Source of the DNA: Clostridioides sp. ES-S-0054-01
GTDB lineage: Bacteria; Bacillota; Clostridia; Peptostreptococcales; Peptostreptococcaceae
DNA: 64,000 bases
Direction of reading: 5' to 3'
Assembly: GCA_021561035.1 (NCBI GenBank)
Contig: CP067346.1
Span: 155,001-219,000 of the forward strand
Part shown: piece by piece, positions 38,373 through 47,611 of the stretch
Layout of the letters: each line of letters starts with the position of its first letter
How positions within the stretch are numbered: position 1 is the stretch's first letter
Program-made: the position numbers and the translations under genes
The notes under the pieces: model-generated
What the model was told of the DNA's origin: nothing
What the model saw: only the letters and a program-made list of their open reading frames with translations
Database searches by the model: none

Positions 38373-38420
38373 AGTAGTAGTTACATAATTAGAATAGAGT
38401 TTTATAATGAGGAGATTTTT

Positions 38421-39473
38421 ATGAATATCATAAGTAATAAAATAGATGAATTAAAAGAAGATTTATTAAGTGATATTATAGATATTGTAAAAATACCTAG
38501 TGTCAAAGGGGAGTCAGAAGATGGCTTCCCTTTTGGCGAAAAAATAGGGGAAGCACTTAATAAAGCATTAGAAATATCAGAAAAATTGGGGTTTAAGATT
38601 AGAAATTTGGATAATTATATTGGTTATGCAGAACATGGAGATAGCGAAGATTATGTTTGTGTAATTGGGCATGTGGATGTTGTACATGAAGGAGAAGGTT
38701 GGAAGTATAAGCCCTATAAGGGAGAAGAAACTAATGGAAGAATTTATGGAAGAGGAGTACTGGATAATAAAGGACCTATAATTTCTGCTTTATATGGATT
38801 ATATGCTATTAAAGAATTAAATTTAAAATTAGATAAAAAAGTTAGGATAATATTTGGTACAAATGAAGAAAGTGGATTTGAAGATATACCATATTATTTA
38901 AAAAAAGAAAAAGCTCCTGTTATGGGTTTTACACCGGATTGTAAGTATCCTGTTGTATATGGTGAAAAAGGTATGGCAAAGATTAGAATAAAAAGTAAAA
39001 ACAATTATGAAGAAGATACATTTTTAGGTTTTATAGAAAGTATGTCAGAAAATGTGCTTGTTACATATAAAGATTTAAATAAAGAAAATAATGATATTAT
39101 ATTGGATATAAAGGTAAAGTACGATTTTAGCTATAAACTAAAAGATGTGTTAGATGAAATAAAATCTAGCTTTCCAGATAATATAGAGATAGAGGTAATT
39201 TCTAATTTTAATCCTGTGTATTTTGATAAAGATAGTAATCTCATTAAAAAACTTCAGCTAGCTTATGAAAGGGTCACATCATTAGATGGAACTCCAGTAA
39301 CGACTAATGGAGGTACATATGCAAAAGTAATGCCAAATATAGTTCCATTTGGACCTTCATTTCCAGGACAAAAAGGAATAGCTCATAATCCTGATGAATA
39401 CATGGATATAGAAGATATAATATTAAATGCAAAGATATTTGCAAATGCAATATATGAATTGGCAAAGGAGTAG
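38421..39473 (+). CDS. M20-family metallopeptidase (PepV-like dipeptidase, short)
   Basis: Zinc peptidase of 350 residues. Metal-binding motifs: CVIGHVDVVHEGEGW (His and Asp), GRGVLDNKGP (bridging Asp) and FGTNEESGFEDI (catalytic Glu pair). The C-terminal HNPDEYMDIED gives the last His. PepV proteins are usually about 470 residues, so the lid domain is reduced. Inside this operon it may cleave dipeptides or other amide bonds left from glycopeptide breakdown. The ribosome binding site is GAGGAG. Confidence 0.85.
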   Translation: MNIISNKIDELKEDLLSDIIDIVKIPSVKGESEDGFPFGEKIGEALNKALEISEKLGFKIRNLDNYIGYAEHGDSEDYVCVIGHVDVVHEGEGWKYKPYKGEETNGRIYGRGVLDNKGPIISALYGLYAIKELNLKLDKKVRIIFGTNEESGFEDIPYYLKKEKAPVMGFTPDCKYPVVYGEKGMAKIRIKSKNNYEEDTFLGFIESMSENVLVTYKDLNKENNDIILDIKVKYDFSYKLKDVLDEIKSSFPDNIEIEVISNFNPVYFDKDSNLIKKLQLAYERVTSLDGTPVTTNGGTYAKVMPNIVPFGPSFPGQKGIAHNPDEYMDIEDIILNAKIFANAIYELAKE

Positions 39474-39475
39474 TT

Positions 39476-40150
39476 ATGTTAGAGATAATAGGAATGTCAG
39501 TAGAAGACGCTAAAATTATAGAAGATTGTGGTGCAGATAGAATAGAGCTAGTTAGTGCTTTAACTGAAGGTGGGTTGACACCAAGTTTTGGTCTTATAGA
39601 AAGGGTTGTTAACAGTGTAAAGATACCTGTGAACGTAATGATAAGACATCATGCGAAAAGTTTTGTATACAGTAAAGAAGATATAAGTATAATGCAAAAA
39701 GATATAAGTGTGATTAAAGAGATTGGTGCTAATGGAGTTGTATTTGGTGTATTAGATAAAAACAATAAAATAGATGAAAAAAATCTAAATATTTTATTAA
39801 GATGTTGTGATAATCTTGATGTTACATTTCATAGAGCTATAGATGAATCAAATACAACGGATAGTGTTAAAATTTTGAAGGATTATGATAAGATTACAAA
39901 TATACTAACATCAGGGGGGAAGGGAAGTATAGTTGATAATATACAAATAATAAAGGATATGATGTTTAGTTCTAATCACATAAAAATTCTTTTAGGTGGA
40001 GGGCTTAATTTAGATAATATAGAAAAGATAAAAGACTCAACTAAAGCAAGTAATTTTCACTTTGGTACAGCTATTAGAATGAATAACAGTCCTTTTGAAG
40101 ATATAGATAGACAAAAGCTTAAACAACTCGTAAATATAATTTCAAGATAG
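39476..40150 (+). CDS. cutC: CutC-family TIM-barrel protein
   Basis: A 224-residue member of the family named for copper homeostasis in Escherichia coli; the copper role is disputed and not supported by this setting. Typical blocks are CGADRIELVSALTEGGLTPSFGLIE (residues 18-42), VMIRHHAKSFVYS, DVTFHRAID and LTSGGKGSIVDN. It starts 2 bases after the peptidase and closes the PTS-glycosylasparaginase operon, so it may be an enzyme of the same pathway. No clear terminator follows. Confidence 0.87.
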   Translation: MLEIIGMSVEDAKIIEDCGADRIELVSALTEGGLTPSFGLIERVVNSVKIPVNVMIRHHAKSFVYSKEDISIMQKDISVIKEIGANGVVFGVLDKNNKIDEKNLNILLRCCDNLDVTFHRAIDESNTTDSVKILKDYDKITNILTSGGKGSIVDNIQIIKDMMFSSNHIKILLGGGLNLDNIEKIKDSTKASNFHFGTAIRMNNSPFEDIDRQKLKQLVNIISR

Positions 40151-40431
40151 TAATATGAAATACTTGGTCTAAATAAAGAGTGTGAGTTAATTATAATTTG
40201 GGTATATGAATGTTAATAGGTATTAAATATGAAATTATTGTTTAGTATGCTTTACGACTTTTTAGAGTCTTAAATATAAATAATGAAAGAAGAGATAGAA
40301 TATGGAGGTTTTAGAGGGTTTATATTTGTAAAAAATTATAAAGATTAAATGGCATATAATACATATAATTTCCTAAAATTACCATCTTATGACATGAATT
40401 CACATATTAATAAACAATTAATGGAGATTTT

Positions 40432-40537
40432 TGTGGATAGAAATAGTAGTAAAAATAGCTTTAAATAAACAAAAACAAGAGTTATTAACAGTTTTATCCA
40501 CATTATCCACAGGTATTTGTAATAATATTAATCCACA
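40432..40537 (+). promoter_or_regulatory. DnaA-box cluster
   Basis: Two perfect boxes TTATCCACA lie back to back at 40494-40502 and 40503-40511. A one-mismatch box (TGTGGATAG, inverted) lies at 40432-40440, and TAATCCACA at 40529-40537. Clusters like this bind DnaA at origins, or at distant sites that titrate DnaA or regulate genes. There is no replication gene here, so the latter is likelier. Confidence 0.7.
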
Positions 40538-40615
40538 TGAGTATTAAGATAACTAAAAATGATAAATAATTCTATCAATTGAATAGAAAAAATCATAAAA
40601 GTAAATAATGAAAAG

Positions 40616-40642
40616 AGGATTATGAGAGTTCGTGTAGAATAT
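40616..40642 (+). promoter_or_regulatory. putative sigma-H promoter of hpf
   Basis: AGGATT (40616-40621), a 12-base spacer, then GTAGAATAT (40634-40642). This fits the sigma-H pattern RNAGGAWWW-N11-12-RNNGAATWW. The Bacillus hpf homologue is under sigma-H (and sigma-B), so transition-phase expression is plausible. Confidence 0.6.
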
Positions 40643-40695
40643 ATTATTAAAGTATAAATTTTCTTATACTGGCATAATTGAAGGGAGATGTACTT

Positions 40696-41247
40696 ATGAA
40701 CATAATTATATCTGGAAAACAAATCGAATTAACTGATGCAATAAAAAATAAAATTGAAAGCAAACTAAGCAAGTTAGATAATTACATTCATCCAGACACT
40801 GATGTAAAAGTTACAGTAAGTGCTAGAAAAGCAAGACAAAAAATAGAAGTAACAATAGCTACTGTAAATGGACCTATAATTAGAGCAGAAGATATGCAGG
40901 AAAATTTATACACAGCCATAGATGTTGTATATGATAAATTAAGTAAACAATTAAAAAAATATAAAAAGAGACTACAAGATAAACATAAAGACAACAAGAG
41001 TATAAGATTCCAAGACGCAGAGATAAATCTAGCTGACGAGCAAGAGGATTATGGGGATGAAAATCAAGAGTTAGTAATTCAAAGACGTAAAAAATTTAGT
41101 GTTAAGCCAATGAGCGAAGAGGAAGCTGTATTACAGATGGAGTTAATAGGACATGATTTTTATATGTTTAAGAATATAGATTCAGATGAAATAGCAGTAG
41201 TTTATAAGCGTAATAATGGTGGATATGGTATAATAGAACATGAATAA
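40696..41247 (+). CDS. hpf: long-form ribosome hibernation promoting factor
   Basis: Binds 30S subunits and dimerises ribosomes into inactive 100S particles in stationary phase. The 183-residue protein has the S30AE domain (residues 1-100, NIIISGKQIELTDAIKNKIESKL) and, after a linker, the C-terminal dimerisation domain (about 130-183, VIQRRKKFSVKPMSEEEAVLQMELIGHDFYMF). The start is ATG 40696 behind AAGGGAG; an in-frame start at 40678 would cover that site. The gene is also known as raiA in Firmicutes. Confidence 0.95.
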   Translation: MNIIISGKQIELTDAIKNKIESKLSKLDNYIHPDTDVKVTVSARKARQKIEVTIATVNGPIIRAEDMQENLYTAIDVVYDKLSKQLKKYKKRLQDKHKDNKSIRFQDAEINLADEQEDYGDENQELVIQRRKKFSVKPMSEEEAVLQMELIGHDFYMFKNIDSDEIAVVYKRNNGGYGIIEHE

Positions 41248-41269
41248 AGCAATTTAGATTTAATCATAT

Positions 41270-41304
41270 TAGCTATCGATAAATAAATTATCGATAGCTT
41301 TTTA
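41270..41304 (+). terminator. terminator after hpf
   Basis: AGCTATCGATAA pairs with TTATCGATAGCT around ATAAA, followed by TTTT. Confidence 0.88.
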
Positions 41305-41378
41305 AATTAATATTAAAAGTATAGTTTTTATGGTAAAATGAATAATAGTACAATAAAGAACGAGGAGAGATGTAAAAT

Positions 41379-44054
41379 ATGAGCTTTATGGATAATTTAT
41401 TCAACATGGCAGATAAAAAAGAATTAAAAAAGTTCAATAAAACTGTTGATATAATAGATTCATTAGAACCTAAGTTTGAATCTATGGCAGACTCGGAACT
41501 TAAAAATATGACAAATATATTTAAAGAGAGATTAGCAAATGGTGAAAGTATAGATGATATACTTCCAGAAGCTTTTGCAGTAGTTAGAGAAGTTTCTAAG
41601 AGAGTGTTAGGACTTAGACACTACAGAGTTCAAATGATTGGAGGTATAGTGCTACATCAAGGAAGAATAGCCGAGATGAAAACAGGTGAAGGTAAAACCT
41701 TGGTTGCAACTGCTCCTGTTTATTTGAATGCGCTTACTGGAAAAGGTGTACATGTTGTAACAGTAAATGATTACCTTGCAAAACGTGATAGAGACCAAAT
41801 GGCAAAAATCTATGAGTTTTTAGGAATGAGTGTAGGTGTTATTATACATGGTCAAAACCCAAAAGTTAGAAAAGAACAATATGATTGTGATATAACTTAT
41901 GGTACAAATAATGAGTATGGATTTGACTACTTAAAGGACAATATGGTAATACACAAAGAGCAAAGAGTTCAAAGAGGATTAAATTATGCCATAGTGGATG
42001 AGGTTGACTCTATACTAATAGATGAGGCTAGAACACCGCTTATCATATCTGGACCAGGAGACAAATCAACTCATTTATATTCAGATGCAAATACATTTGT
42101 TTTAACTTTAAAACCAGATGATTATGAATTAGAAGAAAAAGATAAGGCTGTATCTCTAACAGCATCAGGTATACAAAAAGCAGAAGTATATTTTAATGTT
42201 GATAATATAACAGATATATCTCATACAGAGTTATATCATCATATAAATCAGGCTTTAAGGGCACATGTAATAATGAAGAAAGATGTTGATTATGTTGCTA
42301 AAGATGGAGAAATAGTAATAGTAGATGAGTTCACAGGTAGACTTATGTTTGGTAGAAGATATTCAGAAGGTTTACATCAAGCAATAGAAGCTAAAGAAGG
42401 TCTTAAAATACAAAGAGAGTCTAAAACACTAGCTACTGTAACATTCCAAAACTACTTTAGAATGTACAAAAAACTTTCTGGTATGACTGGTACAGCAAAA
42501 ACAGAAGAAGAAGAGTTTAAAGCAATCTATAAAATGGATGTTTTTCAAGTACCTACCAATAAACTTATGATAAGGGAAGACTTACCAGACTGTGTATACA
42601 AAAGTGAAATAGGTAAGTTTAATGCTGTGGCTCAAGAAATAATTGAAAGACATAAGGTAAATCAACCAATACTTGTAGGTACAGTATCAATAGAAAAGTC
42701 AGAATTATTATCACAAATACTAAAGAAAAAAGGCATAAAACATGAAGTGTTAAATGCTAAGCATCATGATAAAGAGGCAGAAATAATAGCACAAGCTGGT
42801 AGACTTGGAGCTGTTACGATAGCTACTAATATGGCTGGTCGTGGTACAGATATAGTTCTAGGTGGAAACCCAGATTTCTTAACTAAGAGAGAAATGAGAA
42901 GAAATGGATTTAAAGAAGAAATAGTAAATAGAGTAGATACTCCAATAGAAGGGATACCTGTAAAAGGGAATGAAACTCTATTTGAAGCTAGAGCAGAGTA
43001 TGAAAAACTATTTGAAAAGTTTAAACAACAAACACAAGAAGAACAAAAAAAAGTTGTAGAAGCAGGTGGACTTGCTATAATTGGTACAGAGAGACACGAA
43101 TCTCGAAGAATAGATAACCAGTTGAGAGGTCGTGCTGGTCGTCAAGGTGACCCAGGTAGTTCAAGATTCTATATAGGTCTTGATGATGACCTTATGAGAT
43201 TGTTTGGAAGTGATAGAATATCTGGAATTGTAGATAAAATAGGTCTTGAAGAAGATATGCCAATAGAACATAGAATATTATCTAAATCTATTGAAGGAGC
43301 ACAAAAGAAAGTCGAAGGCAAAAACTTTGGTATAAGAAAGCATGTACTTCAATACGATGATGTTATGAATAAACAAAGAGAAATAATATATGCAGAAAGA
43401 AAACGTGTATTAGAGGGTGAAGATTTACAAGAACAAATACAATCAATGACTCATTCTATAATAGAAGAGGCAGTTACTCTTTATACACAAGATAAAGGAT
43501 TTGATGAAGAAGGATTCAAAGAACATATGTATAATCTGTTCTTACCAAAAGGTAGTATAGAAATACCAGAAATAGAAAAACTTAATCCAGTTGAAATAAC
43601 GGAAAAAGTTTATGAAATAGCTATGAAGATATATACTTCAAAAGAAGAACAAGTTGGCTATGAGAGAATGAGAGAGGTTGAGAGAGTAATCTTACTTCAA
43701 GCTGTTGATAACCATTGGATAGACCATATAGATGCTATGGACCAATTGCGTCAAGGTATTGGTCTTCGTGCTATAGGTCAACAAGACCCAGTTATTGCTT
43801 ATAAAATGGAAGGTTTTGATATGTTTGATGAAATGAATAAACATATCAAGGAAGATACTGTAAGGTATTTATTCAATATAACAATAGAAACTCCAGTGGA
43901 AAGAAAAGCTGTTGTAGATGTTGAAAATCTATCTTCTCCATCAGATGGAACACTTCCAACAAGTAAAACTGTTAAAAAAGATGAAAAAGTTGGAAGAAAT
44001 GACTTATGTCCTTGTGGAAGTGGTAAAAAATATAAAAACTGTTGTGGAAGATAA
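41379..44054 (+). CDS. secA: preprotein translocase ATPase SecA
   Basis: Motor that pushes secretory proteins through SecYEG. The 891-residue protein has Walker [12 protein letters not shown] (about residue 105) and a DEAD-like [18 protein letters not shown] near 210. A preprotein-binding domain, the second helicase half ([14 protein letters not shown]), a helical scaffold and the C-terminal zinc tail [16 protein letters not shown] follow. It is the housekeeping SecA by size and completeness. C. difficile also has a SecA2 elsewhere. prfB starts 14 bases downstream. Confidence 0.97.
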   Translation: MSFMDNLFNMADKKELKKFNKTVDIIDSLEPKFESMADSELKNMTNIFKERLANGESIDDILPEAFAVVREVSKRVLGLRHYRVQMIGGIVLHQGRIAEMKTGEGKTLVATAPVYLNALTGKGVHVVTVNDYLAKRDRDQMAKIYEFLGMSVGVIIHGQNPKVRKEQYDCDITYGTNNEYGFDYLKDNMVIHKEQRVQRGLNYAIVDEVDSILIDEARTPLIISGPGDKSTHLYSDANTFVLTLKPDDYELEEKDKAVSLTASGIQKAEVYFNVDNITDISHTELYHHINQALRAHVIMKKDVDYVAKDGEIVIVDEFTGRLMFGRRYSEGLHQAIEAKEGLKIQRESKTLATVTFQNYFRMYKKLSGMTGTAKTEEEEFKAIYKMDVFQVPTNKLMIREDLPDCVYKSEIGKFNAVAQEIIERHKVNQPILVGTVSIEKSELLSQILKKKGIKHEVLNAKHHDKEAEIIAQAGRLGAVTIATNMAGRGTDIVLGGNPDFLTKREMRRNGFKEEIVNRVDTPIEGIPVKGNETLFEARAEYEKLFEKFKQQTQEEQKKVVEAGGLAIIGTERHESRRIDNQLRGRAGRQGDPGSSRFYIGLDDDLMRLFGSDRISGIVDKIGLEEDMPIEHRILSKSIEGAQKKVEGKNFGIRKHVLQYDDVMNKQREIIYAERKRVLEGEDLQEQIQSMTHSIIEEAVTLYTQDKGFDEEGFKEHMYNLFLPKGSIEIPEIEKLNPVEITEKVYEIAMKIYTSKEEQVGYERMREVERVILLQAVDNHWIDHIDAMDQLRQGIGLRAIGQQDPVIAYKMEGFDMFDEMNKHIKEDTVRYLFNITIETPVERKAVVDVENLSSPSDGTLPTSKTVKKDEKVGRNDLCPCGSGKKYKNCCGR

Positions 44055-44068
44055 TCTTGGAGGATTAA

Positions 44069-45176
44069 ATGTTAAAGTTACAAGAGTACAGACATAGTAT
44101 GGAGCAGATAGCTTCAAATTTAGAAGAATTGAGGGTTTCTCTTTGACATAGCTTCATTGATGGAAGAGATACAAATTAATGAAGAAAAGATGAATAAACA
44201 AGACTTTTGGGACGATAATGAAGTCGCTCAAAGAGTACTTCAAGAAAATAAATCTTTAAAAGAGACACTAGAAGAATATGAAAGCTTAAAAAACTTATTA
44301 GAAGATATAGAAGTATTGATTGAAATAGGTCTAGAAGAAGAGGATGATTCTGTAGAAAGAGATATAGAAAAGTCTATAGAATCAATAGAAGAAAAATTAT
44401 CTGAAATGAAAATAAAAACTCTTTTAAATGGAGAGTATGATAAAAATAATGCTATATTATCTATAAACGCTGGTACTGGTGGTTTGGATGCTCAAGATTG
44501 GGCTCAGATGCTTTTGAGAATGTATATAAGATGGTCAGAAAGTAAGGGATATAAAGTTAAGCTATTAGATATAATATCAGACCCTGAAGCGGGAATAAAG
44601 ACAGCTACAATTCTTGTAGAAGGAACAAATGCTTATGGGTATTTAAAGAGTGAAAAAGGAGTTCATAGGCTGGTAAGAATATCTCCATTTGACCCATCAG
44701 GAAAAAGACATACCTCATTTGCATCTATAGATGTAACACCAGAGCTAGATGAGAATATAGAAGTAGAAATTAATCCATCAGATTTAAAGATAGACACATA
44801 TAGAGCATCTGGAGCTGGAGGTCAACATGTAAATACGACTGATTCAGCAGTTAGAATAACACATATTCCTACAGGTGTAGTAGTCCAGTGTCAAAATGAA
44901 AGGTCTCAACATCTAAATAAGGATAGAGCTATGAGACTTTTAATGGCAAAATTGATAGAATTAAAAGAGTTAGAACAAAAGGAAAAAATAGAAGATATAC
45001 AAGGAAAATACTCACAAATAACTTGGGGTAGCCAAATTAGGTCATATGTTTTTCAACCATATAAGTTGGTTAAAGACCATAGGACAAATGCTGAGTTTGG
45101 AAATGTAGATAGTGTAATGAATGGAAATATAGACTTGTTTATTAATGAATACTTAAAAATGAATAAAACAGTTTAA
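44069..45176 (+). CDS. prfB: peptide chain release factor 2, with programmed +1 frameshift
   Basis: Releases peptides at UGA and UAA. A first frame starts at ATG 44069 (AGGAGG-like GGAGG upstream) and reaches TGA at 44144-44146 after 25 codons. The slip site is CTT TGA C (44141-44147), with AGGG just upstream as internal Shine-Dalgarno. Shifting by +1 joins it to the main frame, giving 368 residues. ISPFDPSGKRHTSFAS contains the RF2-specific SPF tripeptide, and ASGAGGQHVN holds the GGQ catalytic motif. The frameshift is the conserved autoregulation of RF2. A gene call from 44157 alone would miss the N-terminus. Confidence 0.96.
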
Positions 45177-45242
45177 TAAATATGCACTGTAATTAAGATA
45201 TATGTATAAGAAGGTTAGTGCTTACTATGCACTTACAGCACT

Positions 45243-45285
45243 TAGGCTGAGGACGACAACCCTCAGCCTTCGTTCTGTTTTGTTA
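45243..45285 (+). terminator. hairpin after prfB
   Basis: AGGCTGAGG pairs with CCTCAGCCT around ACGACAAC, followed by TCGTTCTGTTTTGTT. A probable terminator with an imperfect T tract. Confidence 0.65.
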
Positions 45286-45320
45286 TACTTATGAAAAAAC
45301 TAACATTAGGAGTGAATAAA

Positions 45321-47462
45321 TTGGATATAAATCAAATATTAAAAAAAGAATTTAATCTTAGAGATGAACAAATAAATAATACATTAAAGCTTATTGATGA
45401 AGGGAATACAATACCGTTTATAGCTAGATACAGAAAAGAAATGACTGGCGAAATGAGTGATGTTACACTAAGAGAATTCTATGAAAAATTGATGTATTTG
45501 AGAAACCTTCAAAGTAGAAAGGATGATGTAGTTAGGCTAATAGATGAACAAGGTAAATTAACTGATGAAATAAGCAAAAATATAGAAAAAGCAAAGACAC
45601 TACAAGAAGTAGAAGATATATATGCTCCATATAAGCAAAAGAAAAGAACTAGAGCAACAATAGCAAAAGAAAAAGGATTAGAAAATCTAGCATTGTCAAT
45701 ACTAGAGAATAATTTGGATAGTATAGAAATAGAGGCAAATAGCTATATAGATGAAGAGAAAGAAGTTTTTTCTGTTGAAGATGCGTTAAAAGGTGCTAGA
45801 GATATAATTGCAGAATTAGTTTCAGATGATGCTAAGATTAGAAAATATATAAGAGAATTGGCTTTAAGAGAAGGAATGATAGTTAGTAAAAGTTCTACTG
45901 ATGAGAAATCGGTTTATGATATGTATTATGACTATAGTGAAGCAGTAAAAAGCATGGCTCCACATAGAGTTTTGGCAATAAACAGAGGAGAAAAAGAAAA
46001 TTTCTTAAAGGTTAAGTTAGAAATAAATAATGATAAAGTTTTAAATTACATAATAAATGAATATGTAAATGATAAAAATTTCAAAAATAAAGAAGAAATT
46101 GTAAATTCAATAGAAGATTCTTATAAAAGATTAATTTTTCCATCTATAGAAAGAGAAATAAGAAATCATTTAACAGAAATAGCTCAAGAAAGAGCTATAA
46201 GTGTATTTGGAAAGAATGTTAAAAGTTTATTACTTCAACCGCCAGTTAAAGACAAAGTGGTTATGGGATTTGACCCTGCATTTAGAACTGGATGTAAAAT
46301 AGCTGTAGTAGATAAAAATGGTAAACTACTAGATTATACAACCGTATATCCAACAGACCCTCAAAATGATGTAGAAGGAGCAAAGAAAGTTTTAAAAGGA
46401 TTGATTGAAAAATACGATATAGATATAATTTCAATTGGGAATGGAACTGCATCCAGAGAATCGGAGACTTTTGTATCAGAAATGATAAAAGATATAGATA
46501 GAGAGGTGCAATATGTTATAGTTAGTGAAGCTGGAGCATCTGTTTATTCAGCATCTGAACTTGCAAATGAAGAACATCCAGATATAAATGTATCAATAAG
46601 AGGAGCTATATCTATAGCTAGAAGATTACAAGACCCATTGGCAGAGCTTGTAAAAATAGACCCTAAAAGTATTGGCGTGGGTCAATATCAGCATGATTTA
46701 AACAAAAAGAGATTAGAAGAAGTACTAGATGGAGTTGTTGAAGATTCTGTAAATAGTGTTGGAGTAGATTTAAATACAGCATCATACTCTCTACTAGAAC
46801 ATGTTGCAGGAATAAGTAAGGCTATTGCAAAAAATATAATAGCATATAGAGAAGAAAATGGAGATTTTACATCAAGAGCACAATTGAAAAAGGTAAAAAG
46901 ACTAGGACCTCAAGCATTTACTCAATGTGCTGGATTTATGAGAATCTTAGAGGGCAAAAATCCACTAGATAATACAGGTGTGCATCCTGAAAGTTATGAG
47001 ATATGTAAAAAAATGATTGAGATAATTGGATATTCTTTAGATGATGTAAAGAATAAAAATATAGAAGAAATAGATGAAAAAATAAAAGAGATTGGTTTGA
47101 AAGACTTAAGTGAAAAACTGGAAGTAGGGCAAGTTACATTAAAAGATATCATAGCTGAAATCAAGAAGCCAGGAAGAGACCCAAGAGAAGAAGGTATAAA
47201 ACCTATACTGAGAACTGATGTCTTAAAAATTGAAGATATACAGGAAGGTATGACTTTAAAAGGTACAATAAGAAATGTTGTAGATTTCGGTGCATTTGTA
47301 GATATTGGAATAAAAAATGACGGATTAGTTCATAAATCAGAAATGAGTAATAGTTTTGTAAAAGACCCTATGAGTATTGTTACAGTAGGTGATATAGTAG
47401 ATGTAAAAGTGATTGGAATTGACTTAAACAAAAAAAGAGTAGCTTTATCAATGAAAAAATAG
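45321..47462 (+). CDS. tex: Tex-family RNA-binding transcription accessory protein
   Basis: A nucleic-acid-binding protein of 713 residues. An N-terminal helical Tex domain (IPFIARYRKEMTGEM, about 30-45) is followed by a YqgF/RNase H-like domain (MGFDPAFRTGCKIAVVDKNGK, about 322-342). Helix-hairpin-helix motifs follow (LLEHVAGISKAIAKNIIAYRE, about 490), and a C-terminal S1 domain (LKGTIRNVVDFGAFVDIGI). The exact role is unclear; the family affects transcription and RNA handling. I start it at TTG 45321 with AGGAGTGA upstream. The in-frame ATG at 45291 sits before that site. Confidence 0.93.
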   Translation: MDINQILKKEFNLRDEQINNTLKLIDEGNTIPFIARYRKEMTGEMSDVTLREFYEKLMYLRNLQSRKDDVVRLIDEQGKLTDEISKNIEKAKTLQEVEDIYAPYKQKKRTRATIAKEKGLENLALSILENNLDSIEIEANSYIDEEKEVFSVEDALKGARDIIAELVSDDAKIRKYIRELALREGMIVSKSSTDEKSVYDMYYDYSEAVKSMAPHRVLAINRGEKENFLKVKLEINNDKVLNYIINEYVNDKNFKNKEEIVNSIEDSYKRLIFPSIEREIRNHLTEIAQERAISVFGKNVKSLLLQPPVKDKVVMGFDPAFRTGCKIAVVDKNGKLLDYTTVYPTDPQNDVEGAKKVLKGLIEKYDIDIISIGNGTASRESETFVSEMIKDIDREVQYVIVSEAGASVYSASELANEEHPDINVSIRGAISIARRLQDPLAELVKIDPKSIGVGQYQHDLNKKRLEEVLDGVVEDSVNSVGVDLNTASYSLLEHVAGISKAIAKNIIAYREENGDFTSRAQLKKVKRLGPQAFTQCAGFMRILEGKNPLDNTGVHPESYEICKKMIEIIGYSLDDVKNKNIEEIDEKIKEIGLKDLSEKLEVGQVTLKDIIAEIKKPGRDPREEGIKPILRTDVLKIEDIQEGMTLKGTIRNVVDFGAFVDIGIKNDGLVHKSEMSNSFVKDPMSIVTVGDIVDVKVIGIDLNKKRVALSMKK

Positions 47463-47611
47463 ATAAGTTTATATATGATTATAATGCTTGAACTCTATGT
47501 CTGCAAATGAAATTCATAGAAGGTACAAATATTAAAAAATTTTAAAAGTGTGTTGTAAGGAAATAATGTTAAAAAGAAGTACAATAGTCTTGAAAATCAG
47601 GAGGAAAATGA

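Larger units (their letters stand above)
40151..40680. promoter_or_regulatory. regulatory gap before hpf
   Basis: No gene in 530 bases. The second half holds the DnaA-box cluster and the sigma-H-type promoter listed separately. The first half is AT-rich, without a recognisable element. No raiA-type RNA is seen directly before hpf. Confidence 0.6.

Noticed and set aside
40432-40537. Chromosomal origin of replication
   Set aside because: DnaA boxes are present, but there is no dnaA/dnaN nearby, and the gene set is typical of a site away from oriC.
44157-45176. Stand-alone RF2 gene starting at TTG 44157
   Set aside because: The upstream frame with CTT TGA C shows that this is only the second part of a frameshifted gene.
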